NCBI GenBank assembly: GCA_049317725.1
Contig: JBMOHS010000232.1
Location: forward strand, 1 to 5,348
Length of the DNA: 5,348 nucleotides
Source of the DNA: CAIOZW01 sp049317725
GTDB taxonomy: Bacteria > Acidobacteriota > Blastocatellia > RBC074
Reading direction: 5' to 3'
Position 1 is the first letter of the stretch. Each line of letters opens with the position of its first letter. Position numbers and translations under genes: made by a program. Below the pieces are notes generated by a model. It was not told the origin of the DNA and did no database searches. It worked only from the letters and a program-made list of their open reading frames with translations. Below are positions 1 through 5,348 of the stretch, piece after piece.

Positions 1-272
1 GGAACATCCGGATTGTCCCGGAGAGTAAAGTGGCAGAGGCGATTGGCCCCTTCGGTGAGGGCCTCACGCGCCTCAGCCCAGACATCGGCTTCGACGCAAC
101 CACCGCCGACCGTGCCGAGCATCCGTCCATCCTCGAAGACGAGCAGTTTGGCCCCGGTGCGTTGGGGCGTCGAGCCACTGGTCGTGACAATCGTGGCGAC
201 CGCGAGCCGTTTCTGCGCGGTCTCCGCCTCGACGATCTGATCGTAGACTTGCTCCTGGGTCAGCAGACTCAT
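1..272 (-). CDS. XdhC/CoxI family protein, N-terminal part (runs off the left edge)
   Basis: This is the first 90 codons of a minus-strand gene whose 3' part lies outside the window. The protein starts MSLLTQEQVYDQIVEAE and carries the conserved XdhC/CoxI N-terminal block: GSTP at residues 33-36, GAKLLVFEDG at 40-49 and GTVGGGCVEAD at 53-63, including the family cysteine C59. Known members help insert or sulfurate the molybdenum cofactor of xanthine dehydrogenase-type and aerobic CO dehydrogenase-type molybdenum hydroxylases in the cytoplasm. The ATG at 272-270 is preceded by GAGGG (286-282) with 9 nt spacing, and the hydrophilic lead-in before the conserved block has the usual length, so the start is well supported. 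It is divergent from the GNAT gene. Whether it is XdhC proper (with a C-terminal Rossmann domain) or a short CoxI-like form cannot be decided because the C-terminus is missing. No molybdenum hydroxylase gene is visible here. Confidence 0.88.
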   Translation of the reverse strand, partial: MSLLTQEQVYDQIVEAETAQKRLAVATIVTTSGSTPQRTGAKLLVFEDGRMLGTVGGGCVEADVWAEAREALTEGANRLCHFTLRDNPDV

Positions 273-296
273 CGGATAAGGCCCTCTTGCCATTGG

Positions 297-351
297 ATAC
301 GCCAAGTCTTGAATCGACATTAGGTGGCGCCCGAACGGAAGTATGGCGTAT
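297..351. repeat. Imperfectly centred inverted repeat, ATACGCCA / TGGCGTAT
   Basis: ATACGCCA at 297-304 is the exact reverse complement of TGGCGTAT at 344-351, with 39 nt between the arms. The pair lies inside the divergent intergenic region, where paired operator half-sites could be placed. Eight matching bases within 150 bp can arise by chance fairly easily, so this is a candidate site and not a demonstrated operator. Confidence 0.3.
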
Positions 352-372
352 GCTTTTGCCAAGGGTCAAGCG

Positions 373-389
373 AGGGCGTCGAGCGCCCT
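373..389 (+). other. Small hairpin in the GNAT 5' leader
   Basis: AGGGCG (373-378) and CGCCCT (384-389) form a perfect 6-bp G+C-rich stem with a 5-nt loop, ending 37 nt before the GNAT start codon. No T-run follows, so it is not an intrinsic terminator. It could be a leader structure, or simply a chance event in G+C-rich DNA. Confidence 0.3.
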
Positions 390-412
390 GCATGGAGGGC
401 CACCATCAGCAC

Positions 413-418
413 GAGGAG
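413..418 (+). promoter_or_regulatory. Ribosome binding site that fixes the GNAT start
   Basis: GAGGAG lies 8 nt before the ATG at 427. The earlier in-frame ATG at 343 has no comparable site and would add 28 low-complexity residues with no GNAT homology, so the 427 start is preferred. Confidence 0.75.
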
Positions 419-426
419 CACTCAGG

Positions 427-1020
427 ATGGAGAGAGATGATGCGGCGCAAATCCGCCTTGCCGTTCGGGAAGACGCCTCCGCCATCGCCGATCTGGCCAA
501 GGAACTGCTCGACTGGGAGCGCCAGCTCTACCCAGAAATGGGTCCCCCCAGCCGTTGGGCGGGGCAGGCGAGCGAAATCAGGCGGCAGATGAAGCTCCCC
601 TCGATACAGTTTCTGGTGGCAGAGCGCGAGGGGACCGTCGTTGGCTATGTCAAAGTGGTGGTCCATTGTCCGCTTGGGATGGGCGGGGGAAGCAGATTCG
701 CCCGCTCCACGCGACGACTGGCCCGTCATCTGATCGACAGAGTCCTGCAGCGGCCTCGACCAACGGTGCTCTCGACGGGAGGGCAGATCGCGGGAATCTT
801 CGTACGCGAGGGGGAGCGTCGCCTGGGGGTTGGCCGCAACCTCGTCCGCGCCGCCGAGGCTTGGTTGCGGCAGCAGGGAATGGCCACCAACCACTTGACC
901 GTGCTCTGTGCCAATGTGGCAGCACGCGACTTCTGGAAGGCGAGCGGATATCAACCACTCTCGCTGCTTCTCCACAAACCCCTGCACCAACCGACGGGAG
1001 AGCCGCCCCCGGGTCCGTGA
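427..1020 (+). CDS. GNAT-family N-acetyltransferase
   Basis: The 197-residue protein has the GNAT fold elements in order. An N-terminal strand and helix (IRLAVREDASAIADLAKEL, residues 9-27) is followed by the beta2-beta3 hairpin (FLVAEREGTVVGYVKVVVH, 62-80). The acetyl-CoA-binding motif A follows at about 121-150, with the pyrophosphate loop RRLGVG at 131-136. Motif B sits at about 157-175, with N163, the FW pair at 169-170 and GY at 174-175. The family moves an acetyl group from acetyl-CoA to an amine on a small molecule or protein; the substrate here cannot be told. Residues about 81-118 form a basic insertion between beta3 and beta4, longer than in minimal GNATs, and the tail is proline-rich. 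An upstream in-frame ATG at 343 is rejected in favour of 427. The gene stands alone on the plus strand, divergent from the XdhC-like gene and convergent with the epimerase gene. Confidence 0.88.
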   Translation: MERDDAAQIRLAVREDASAIADLAKELLDWERQLYPEMGPPSRWAGQASEIRRQMKLPSIQFLVAEREGTVVGYVKVVVHCPLGMGGGSRFARSTRRLARHLIDRVLQRPRPTVLSTGGQIAGIFVREGERRLGVGRNLVRAAEAWLRQQGMATNHLTVLCANVAARDFWKASGYQPLSLLLHKPLHQPTGEPPPGP

Positions 1021-1045
1021 GGGAGTGAGGTAGGTGCCTTCCCGA
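1021..1045. other. Convergent junction without a visible terminator
   Basis: Only 25 bp separate the stop codons of the convergent GNAT and epimerase genes. The only folding seen is a weak bulged stem (GGGA...AGG against CCT-TCCC, 1021-1043), and no T-run follows on either strand. Transcripts from the two sides probably overlap at their 3' ends. Confidence 0.4.
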
Positions 1046-2017
1046 TCAACCGAGGGAGCCCTGCGCTTGATACCAGGCCACCGTTCGGCGAAGCCCTTCG
1101 GTGACTCCGACGACGGGGGCATAACCAAGGGTCTCTGCGGCCAGCCGAAGGTCAGCGAGGGAGTGGCGAATGTCGCCTACCCGCGCTGGTTCATAGGAAG
1201 GTGGAATGGCGGTACCGAGAAGGGTCTGCAACTCGGCGAGGAGTTGGTTGAGGGTGGTCCGCTCGCCGACACCGACATTGATCACCCGGCCGGAGGCCGT
1301 GGTGGACTCGGCGGCGCGGCAGTTGGCCTCGACAACATTGGCGACATAGGTGAAGTCCCGCGACTGCTCTCCATCCCCATGCAACACCGGGGGGACTCTG
1401 GCAAGGAGCGCCTGGATGAACCGGGAGATGACCCCGGAATAGGGAGAACTGGGATCCTGGCGGGGCCCAAAGATGTTGAAGTAGCGAAGGGCGACCGTCT
1501 CGACCCGGTAGATGGAGGCGAAAACTTGGCAGTAGTACTCTCCAACCAACTTGGCGACAGCATAGGGGGAGAGGGGCTCGGGGAGCTGGCTTTCGAGGCA
1601 GGCCCCGCCCGGACCTTCCGCCCGGGGCCCGTAGGCGGCACTGGAAGCGGCGTAGACCAGCCGCCGGACTCCCGCCTCCTGGGCGGCGAGGAGTAACTGA
1701 AAGGTTCCGCTGGCGTTGACTTGATGGTTCTGCTCGGGGTGCTCAATGGACCACGGAACCGAGGGGATGGCGGCTTGGTGAAAGATGACCGTGACGCCCT
1801 GACAGGCCTCCCGAACAGTAGGTGGATCGCACAGATCCCCCTCGATCAGCTCAATGCGATGGCGGACCTCGGCCAGATTCTCCCTTTTGCCGGTCTGGAA
1901 ATTGTCGAGGACCCGGACGCGGTTCCCCCGGTCGAGCAGGGCTTCGACCAGGTGAGATCCGATAAAGCCTCCTCCGCCCGTCACCAGCACTCGGCTTCCG
2001 TTCCGCAGCAGACTCAT
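1046..2017 (-). CDS. NAD-dependent UDP-sugar 4-epimerase (extended SDR, WbpP/GalE-like)
   Basis: The 323-residue protein is an extended short-chain dehydrogenase/reductase. It has the NAD-binding loop TGGGGFIG (13-20, GxxGxxG at G14, G17 and G20), the ribose-binding acid D38 in LDNF, GDLCD at 60-64, the catalytic serine in AASS (124-126) and the YAVAK dyad (Y152, K156). RYFNIFGPRQDPSSPYSG (178-195), GDGEQSRDFTYV (214-225) and GDIRHSLADL (281-290) are typical of the WbpP-type UDP-GlcNAc 4-epimerase branch. The predicted reaction is UDP-GlcNAc to UDP-GalNAc, possibly also UDP-Glc to UDP-Gal, in the cytoplasm. S286 occupies the position of the bulky gatekeeper tyrosine of E. coli GalE (Y299), which favours N-acetylated substrates. 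The start ATG overlaps the stop of the transferase gene by 4 nt (ATGA), and AGGAGG lies just upstream, so the two genes are probably translationally coupled. UDP-glucuronate or UDP-xylose-type SDR activity is less likely but not excluded. Confidence 0.87.
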   Translation of the reverse strand: MSLLRNGSRVLVTGGGGFIGSHLVEALLDRGNRVRVLDNFQTGKRENLAEVRHRIELIEGDLCDPPTVREACQGVTVIFHQAAIPSVPWSIEHPEQNHQVNASGTFQLLLAAQEAGVRRLVYAASSAAYGPRAEGPGGACLESQLPEPLSPYAVAKLVGEYYCQVFASIYRVETVALRYFNIFGPRQDPSSPYSGVISRFIQALLARVPPVLHGDGEQSRDFTYVANVVEANCRAAESTTASGRVINVGVGERTTLNQLLAELQTLLGTAIPPSYEPARVGDIRHSLADLRLAAETLGYAPVVGVTEGLRRTVAWYQAQGSLG

Positions 2018-3141
2018 GCTCCCTCCTTCGTCTTCTCCTCGTGTGAGGCGGGCGCAACCCGCCGCTCTACCAACCAGACAGAGACCGTCAGCCCCCCACA
2101 GAGCCCAAGCCCCCCGCCGAGCAGAAGCAATTGTCCCCTCTCCCCTGCCCTACCGTACCACAGCGCCCCGAGGCCACCGAGAAGGCTCAACACATAGTAG
2201 ATCAGGGCGACTCGGCGATGGCTCTGCCCCGACGCGACGAGCCGCTGGTAGAGGTGGGAGCGATGCGCCTCGGCCAACGGCTCCCCTCGCCGCCATCGTC
2301 GACAGAGCGTGTAACCGGCGTCATACAGAAAAGGGCCGAGCAGCAGCAGGATCACCGGAAAGGGAGCACGAGAAGCACCCCGTTGTACCACCTGAAGCGA
2401 AAAGACCGCCAGCAGATAGCCGACACTGAGGCTGCCGACATCTCCCATGAAGATCCGGGCGGGGGGGAAGTTGTGAAGCAGAAATCCAGCACAGGTGGAG
2501 GTGAGCAGCAGGCAGGCAGCCGCCGTGCCCAGGAGATCCGCCTGCCAAGCGAGCAGGCCGAGCGAGAGGCTGAAGAGGGCACCACACCCGCCGGCCATCC
2601 CATCGATGCCATCCAGAAAATTGAAGCAGTTGGTGAACCCGATCACCCAGAGAGCGGCGAGCACGAGACCTGTTCCCGATCCAACGTCGCTCCCGCTCCA
2701 GTCGAAGACGCCGAGAAGGGGGAGTTCGACATGTCCGAGCCCCCCCGTCGAGACGAGGGCGGGGAGGGTCGCCAGCAACTGCCCGGCCAGCTTGGGAAGC
2801 GGCCGCAGCCGAGAGAGGTCGTCGATCAATCCGACCGTCGACATCGCCGCCAGACCAAGCAGCACCCAAATGGCCCCGCGCGCCTCGGCCGCGCGCTCGA
2901 CTGGGGAACTCCATGCCAGGGTCATGACGATCGGTGCGAGAAAGAAGAGGGGCAAGACGATCCCTACTCCCCCGACCCGCACCACCGGCTTGTCATGAGA
3001 ACTGCGCTCGTTCGGCAGATCGAACACGGGATAGGACTGGAGAAGTGCAGGTGGGCCCGACAGCCAACGTGTCAGCCACCAAGCGACGACTCCCCCTGGG
3101 AGAATGGCATAGAGGGTCCTCAGCAGCCCGATTCCCGACAC
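2014..3141 (-). CDS. Polyprenyl-phosphate sugar-1-phosphate transferase (MraY/WecA family, WbpL-like)
   Basis: This 375-residue polytopic membrane protein has the family motifs in order: DLPNERSSH (41-49) followed by RVGG, the DD pair at 107-108 (Mg2+/substrate site), NFLDGIDG (174-181), HNFPPARIFMGDVGS (223-237, with the family aspartate D234) and the cytoplasmic loop HRSHLYQRL (293-301), which helps set sugar-nucleotide specificity. Hydrophobic stretches alternate with these loops, for example near 10-25, 58-76, 90-106, 117-130, 158-170, 186-222, 238-252, 260-276, 311-328 and 337-356. The enzyme moves a HexNAc-1-phosphate from a UDP-sugar onto undecaprenyl phosphate at the inner face of the membrane, the first step of O-antigen-like, teichoic or capsular glycan synthesis. 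The loop and the short tail resemble WbpL/WecA rather than MraY, which acts on UDP-MurNAc-pentapeptide. The start is GTG with GGAGG (3150-3146) upstream; no in-frame ATG occurs before M73, which would remove the first membrane segment. It follows acs by 24 nt. Confidence 0.9.
   Translation of the reverse strand: MSGIGLLRTLYAILPGGVVAWWLTRWLSGPPALLQSYPVFDLPNERSSHDKPVVRVGGVGIVLPLFFLAPIVMTLAWSSPVERAAEARGAIWVLLGLAAMSTVGLIDDLSRLRPLPKLAGQLLATLPALVSTGGLGHVELPLLGVFDWSGSDVGSGTGLVLAALWVIGFTNCFNFLDGIDGMAGGCGALFSLSLGLLAWQADLLGTAAACLLLTSTCAGFLLHNFPPARIFMGDVGSLSVGYLLAVFSLQVVQRGASRAPFPVILLLLGPFLYDAGYTLCRRWRRGEPLAEAHRSHLYQRLVASGQSHRRVALIYYVLSLLGGLGALWYGRAGERGQLLLLGGGLGLCGGLTVSVWLVERRVAPASHEEKTKEGA
2022..2027 (-). 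promoter_or_regulatory. Ribosome binding site of the epimerase gene, inside the transferase gene
   Basis: On the minus strand AGGAGG lies 4 nt before the epimerase ATG (2017-2015), within the last codons of the transferase gene. Together with the ATGA stop/start overlap (2017-2014), it indicates coupled translation of the two genes. Confidence 0.75.
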
Positions 3142-3145
3142 TTCC

Positions 3146-3150
3146 CCTCC
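3146..3150 (-). promoter_or_regulatory. Ribosome binding site supporting the GTG start of the transferase
   Basis: GGAGG on the minus strand lies 4 nt before the GTG at 3141-3139, in the 24-nt gap after acs. The nearby ATG at 3161-3159 is out of frame with the transferase, so the GTG is the only reasonable start. Confidence 0.7.
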
Positions 3151-3165
3151 CTCTCCCGCATTTCC

Positions 3166-5139
3166 CTACTCCTCGTCCTCGCGCAACTTCTCGATGACTG
3201 AGAAATCCTCGAGGGTCGTCACATCTCCGATGACCGTTCCGCTGGCCGCCAGCTCGCGAAGCAGTCGGCGCATGATCTTGCCGGAACGCGTCTTCGGAAG
3301 GACATCGGTAAAGCGGATCTCATCGGGCTTGGCAATCGCGCCGATCTCCCGGGCGACGTGGTCGCGCAGTTCCCGCCGCAGGTCGTCGCTGCCGCTCTTC
3401 CCGCCTTCGAGGGTGACAAAGGCGACGATCGCCGATCCTTTGATCTCATCTGGACGACCGACCACGGCCGCTTCGGCGACGACGGCGTGCGAGACCAGCG
3501 CGCTCTCGACTTCCGCCGTTCCCAGGCGATGCCCCGCGACGTTGAGGACGTCGTCGACCCGTCCCATGATCCAGAAGTAGCCGGACTCATCCCGGCGCGC
3601 GCCGTCTCCTGCAAAATAGACACCAGGAATATCGCTCCAGTACTGGGCACGATAGCGCTCCTCGTCTCCCCAGATGGTTCGCAACATTGAGGGCCACGGC
3701 TGACGAATGACGAGGTACCCGCCCTCGTTGACGCCAACCGATCGACCATTCCGATCGACGATATCGAGAGAGATTCCAGGCAACGGTCGGGTCGCGGTTC
3801 CAGGAACAGTCGGAGTCGCGCCCGGCAGCGGCGAGATCATGATCGCTCCGGTCTCCGTCTGCCACCAGGTATCGACAATCGGACAGCGGCCCTTCCCGAT
3901 GACGCTGTGGTACCACATCCAGGCCTCGGGGTTGATCGGCTCGCCTACCGTTCCGAGCAACCGCAAAGAGGAGAGGTCGTGGGCCAGAACGTGCTGCTCT
4001 CCCCACTTGATGAAGGAGCGAATGGCGGTCGGGGCCGTGTAGAAGATATTGACCCGATGGCGCTCGATGATGTCCCAGAACCGGTCTGGCGAGGGGTGAT
4101 TCGGCGCGCCCTCGTACATGAGGGTCGTCGCCCCGTTGGCCAATGGACCATAGACGACATAGCTGTGTCCGGTGACCCAGCCAATGTCCGCCGTACACCA
4201 GTAGACATCCTCGTCGCGAATATCGAAGACCCACTGGTGGGTCATCGCGGTCTGGGTGAGGTAGCCTCCAGTGGTGTGGAGGATGCCCTTGGGTTTGCCA
4301 GTCGTCCCAGAGGTGTAGAGGATGAAGAGGGGGTGTTCACTGTCGAGCGGCTCGGCGGGACAATTGGCGTCGACGGTCTGCCTCAACTCGTGCCACCAGT
4401 GATCCCGTCCGGGAACCATCTTGATCTCCTCGCCAGTCCGCCGGACGACGAGGCATTGGGAGACGGTCGGGGTTTGGCGCAGAGCCTCGTCGACCGCCGC
4501 CTTGAGAGGAATGACAGCGCCTCGTCTGTATCCGCCATCGGCCGTCACCACCGCTTTGCAGCCCGCATCGTTGATGCGATCCCGCAAGGCCTCCGCCGAG
4601 AATCCGCCGAAGACGATCGAGTGGGTCGCCCCGATCCGCGCACAGGCCAACATCGCCATCGCCAGCTCGGGAATCAACGGCATATAGAGCGCAACTCGAT
4701 CGCCCTTCCCGATGCCCAGCTTTCGGAAGACATTGGCCATCCGGCAGACCTCATCGTGCAGTTGCTGGTAGGTGTACGTCCGGATCTCACCCGGCTCGCC
4801 CTCCCAGATGATCGCCGCCTTGTTCCGTCGCCAAGTCGTCAAGTGGCGATCGAGACAGTTGTAGGCGACATTGGTCGTTCCTCCGACAAACCAGCGGGCA
4901 AAGGGCAGGTTCCATTCGAGTACCCGATCCCACTTCCGAAACCAGTGGAGCCGTTCGGCCTGGGCTGCCCAGTAGGCCTCTGGGTCGGCTTCCGCCTCGG
5001 CGCAGAGCCGCTCATACTCGGCCCACCCACGAATGTGCGCGCGCGCCTCAAAGTCCGCCGGCGGGGGAAAGCGCCGTGTCTCCGTCAAGACCGATTGAAT
5101 GGTCGTGCTCTTGGTCGTCTCCACTTGTTTGTCTGCCAT
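3166..5139 (-). CDS. acs: Acetyl-CoA synthetase (AMP-forming acetate:CoA ligase)
   Basis: The complete 657-residue protein has the usual length for Acs. It converts acetate, ATP and CoA into acetyl-CoA, AMP and PPi through an acetyl-adenylate. Visible motifs are the Acs N-terminal domain with WFVGGTTNVAYNCLDRH (83-99), the phosphate-binding loop YTSGTTGKPKG (275-285), DIGWVTGHSY (318-327), GEPINPEAW (399-407) and DTWWQTETG (423-431). The second tryptophan there, W426, lines the small acetate pocket in known Acs enzymes and favours acetate over longer acids. The hinge GRVDDVLNVAGHRL (526-539) and the C-terminal PKTRSGKIMRR follow, with K621 as the adenylation lysine and the known target of regulatory lysine acetylation in this family. 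The start ATG at 5139 has AAAGGA 9 nt upstream. The upstream neighbour is an acetate-symporter-like gene 80 nt away; the stop TAG is 24 nt before the transferase GTG. No catalytic residue is missing. Confidence 0.97.
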   Translation of the reverse strand: MADKQVETTKSTTIQSVLTETRRFPPPADFEARAHIRGWAEYERLCAEAEADPEAYWAAQAERLHWFRKWDRVLEWNLPFARWFVGGTTNVAYNCLDRHLTTWRRNKAAIIWEGEPGEIRTYTYQQLHDEVCRMANVFRKLGIGKGDRVALYMPLIPELAMAMLACARIGATHSIVFGGFSAEALRDRINDAGCKAVVTADGGYRRGAVIPLKAAVDEALRQTPTVSQCLVVRRTGEEIKMVPGRDHWWHELRQTVDANCPAEPLDSEHPLFILYTSGTTGKPKGILHTTGGYLTQTAMTHQWVFDIRDEDVYWCTADIGWVTGHSYVVYGPLANGATTLMYEGAPNHPSPDRFWDIIERHRVNIFYTAPTAIRSFIKWGEQHVLAHDLSSLRLLGTVGEPINPEAWMWYHSVIGKGRCPIVDTWWQTETGAIMISPLPGATPTVPGTATRPLPGISLDIVDRNGRSVGVNEGGYLVIRQPWPSMLRTIWGDEERYRAQYWSDIPGVYFAGDGARRDESGYFWIMGRVDDVLNVAGHRLGTAEVESALVSHAVVAEAAVVGRPDEIKGSAIVAFVTLEGGKSGSDDLRRELRDHVAREIGAIAKPDEIRFTDVLPKTRSGKIMRRLLRELAASGTVIGDVTTLEDFSVIEKLREDEE

Positions 5140-5219
5140 GACCTGCCATCCTTTGGTTCTACTTGTCTGTGATCTCTTGTCTTTCTCTGCTCTTCTCGCG
5201 CATCTGGCTTGAGACCTTC
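5140..5219 (-). other. Purine-rich spacer between the symporter and acs
   Basis: The 80-nt gap is strongly purine-rich on the transcribed-sense (minus) strand from about 5200 to 5150, with few U residues in the RNA. The heptamer AGACAAG occurs twice at a 14-nt distance (5182-5176 and 5168-5162). I see no stem-loop terminator and no convincing promoter, so read-through from the symporter into acs is plausible. The last bases carry the acs ribosome binding site. Confidence 0.4.
5149..5154 (-). promoter_or_regulatory. Ribosome binding site of acs
   Basis: AAAGGA on the minus strand lies 9 nt before the acs ATG (5139-5137). The site supports this start, which also gives the full N-terminal domain. 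Confidence 0.65.
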
Positions 5220-5348
5220 CTAGTGGGGCTGGGCCTTCTCGGCACCCATTCCAGTATGCGCCCGCACGAGGAGTTCCGGGTATTTTGCCTCAGCTTCCGG
5301 TTCTCGTCCAAGGAGCGTCCCGACGACGGCCCCCAGAAATCCGAGGGG
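5220..5348 (-). CDS. C-terminal end of a sodium:solute symporter, probably cation/acetate symporter ActP (runs off the right edge)
   Basis: Reading the minus strand from the right edge gives 42 codons and a TAG stop (5222-5220) without interruption. The peptide begins with a hydrophobic segment, PLGFLGAVVGTLL, continues with GREPEAEAKYPELLVRAHTG and ends GMGAEKAQPH. This pattern (end of the last membrane helix, then a cytoplasmic tail with R-E-P-x-A-E and V-R-x-x-T-G-x-G-A-E) matches the C-termini of ActP-like members of the solute:sodium symporter family, which take up acetate and related short acids with a cation. The position 80 nt upstream of acs on the same strand supports this role. Only the tail is visible, so the substrate call rests partly on context. 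Other symporters of the same family (propionate, pyruvate) are possible. Confidence 0.72.
   Translation of the reverse strand, partial: PLGFLGAVVGTLLGREPEAEAKYPELLVRAHTGMGAEKAQPH

Larger units (their letters stand above)
273..426. promoter_or_regulatory. Divergent intergenic region between the XdhC-like and GNAT genes
   Basis: This 154-bp stretch lies between two divergent start codons, so it should hold promoters for both genes. I see no convincing sigma70-type pair. TATGCT at 349-354 resembles a -10 box for the plus strand, but no good -35 lies 16-18 nt upstream. TTGAAT at 309-314 has no fitting -10. The region contains an 8-bp inverted repeat (297-304 and 344-351) and a small hairpin (373-389), listed separately. 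No small ORF here is supported. The promoter role is inferred from gene orientation only. Confidence 0.45.

Noticed and set aside
343..426. N-terminal extension of the GNAT protein from the ATG at 343
   Set aside because: The extension has no GNAT homology and a poor ribosome binding site, whereas ATG 427 has GAGGAG at 8 nt spacing and begins just before the first conserved strand.
1021..1043. Possible bidirectional terminator at the convergent junction
   Set aside because: Only a 4+3 bp bulged stem can be drawn and there is no T-run on either strand.
406..1128. A 240-codon open frame on the minus strand across the GNAT gene
   Set aside because: It spans the GNAT gene antisense and runs into the 3' end of the epimerase gene. 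No domain is visible and no ribosome binding site was identified.
1034..1696. A 220-codon glycine-rich open frame on the plus strand
   Set aside because: It is a shadow of the epimerase gene. The glycine/aspartate-rich composition comes from the opposite strand's codons, and no motif is seen.
261..2017. Identical 12-mer (CAGCAGACTCAT on the plus strand) at 261-272 and 2006-2017, the starts of the XdhC-like and epimerase genes
   Set aside because: Both encode MSLL at a start codon. The match does not extend beyond 12 bases, so it is taken as coincidence or shared start-codon preference and not as a functional repeat.
2131..3201. A 356-codon open frame on the plus strand, antisense to the sugar-phosphate transferase
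   Set aside because: Its translation is low-complexity and rich in R, E, P and Q, with no domain. The opposite strand is a full WecA/WbpL-type membrane enzyme.
3907..5172. A 421-codon open frame on the plus strand, antisense to acs
   Set aside because: The minus strand encodes a complete acetyl-CoA synthetase with every family motif. The plus-strand translation has no recognisable domain, and long antisense frames are expected opposite G+C-rich genes.

Overview
The window is G+C-rich bacterial chromosomal DNA. It is densely coded, with strong GGAGG-type ribosome binding sites and short or overlapping gene junctions. Nothing in it looks like a mobile element, phage, CRISPR array, rRNA or tRNA. 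The gene content (XdhC/CoxI-type factor, acetate symporter next to acetyl-CoA synthetase, polyprenol-phosphate sugar transferase) fits a heterotrophic, probably aerobic, environmental bacterium. The overall look resembles Chloroflexota (Thermomicrobia-like) or another G+C-rich phylum, but that is only an impression and not a supported assignment.

Layout from left to right. Positions 1-272 (minus) hold the N-terminal 90 codons of an XdhC/CoxI family protein that runs off the left edge. Positions 273-426 are a divergent intergenic region with a short inverted repeat and a small hairpin. Positions 427-1020 (plus) encode a GNAT-family N-acetyltransferase. It converges, with a 25-bp gap, on a leftward-transcribed block that fills the rest of the window. 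In transcription order (right to left), that block is the C-terminal end of an ActP-type cation/acetate symporter (5348-5220), acetyl-CoA synthetase acs (5139-3166), a WecA/WbpL-type polyprenyl-phosphate sugar-1-phosphate transferase (3141-2014, GTG start) and a WbpP/GalE-type NAD-dependent UDP-sugar 4-epimerase (2017-1046).

How the genes fit together. The symporter and Acs form an acetate uptake and activation pair: acetate enters with a cation and is converted to acetyl-CoA. The last two genes form a glycan-initiation pair. The epimerase is predicted to interconvert UDP-GlcNAc and UDP-GalNAc, or a related sugar. The membrane transferase moves a sugar-1-phosphate onto undecaprenyl phosphate to begin a surface polysaccharide. 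The 24-nt gap between acs and the transferase, and the ATGA overlap between the transferase and the epimerase, suggest that all three can be read from one transcript. That mixture of pathways is the least ordinary point of the window.

I found no convincing evidence of an undescribed system. The genes belong to well-known families, and the long ORFs on the opposite strand are best explained as high-G+C shadows. The findings are modest: a substrate prediction from a gatekeeper residue, an unusual operon mixture, and small non-coding signals.
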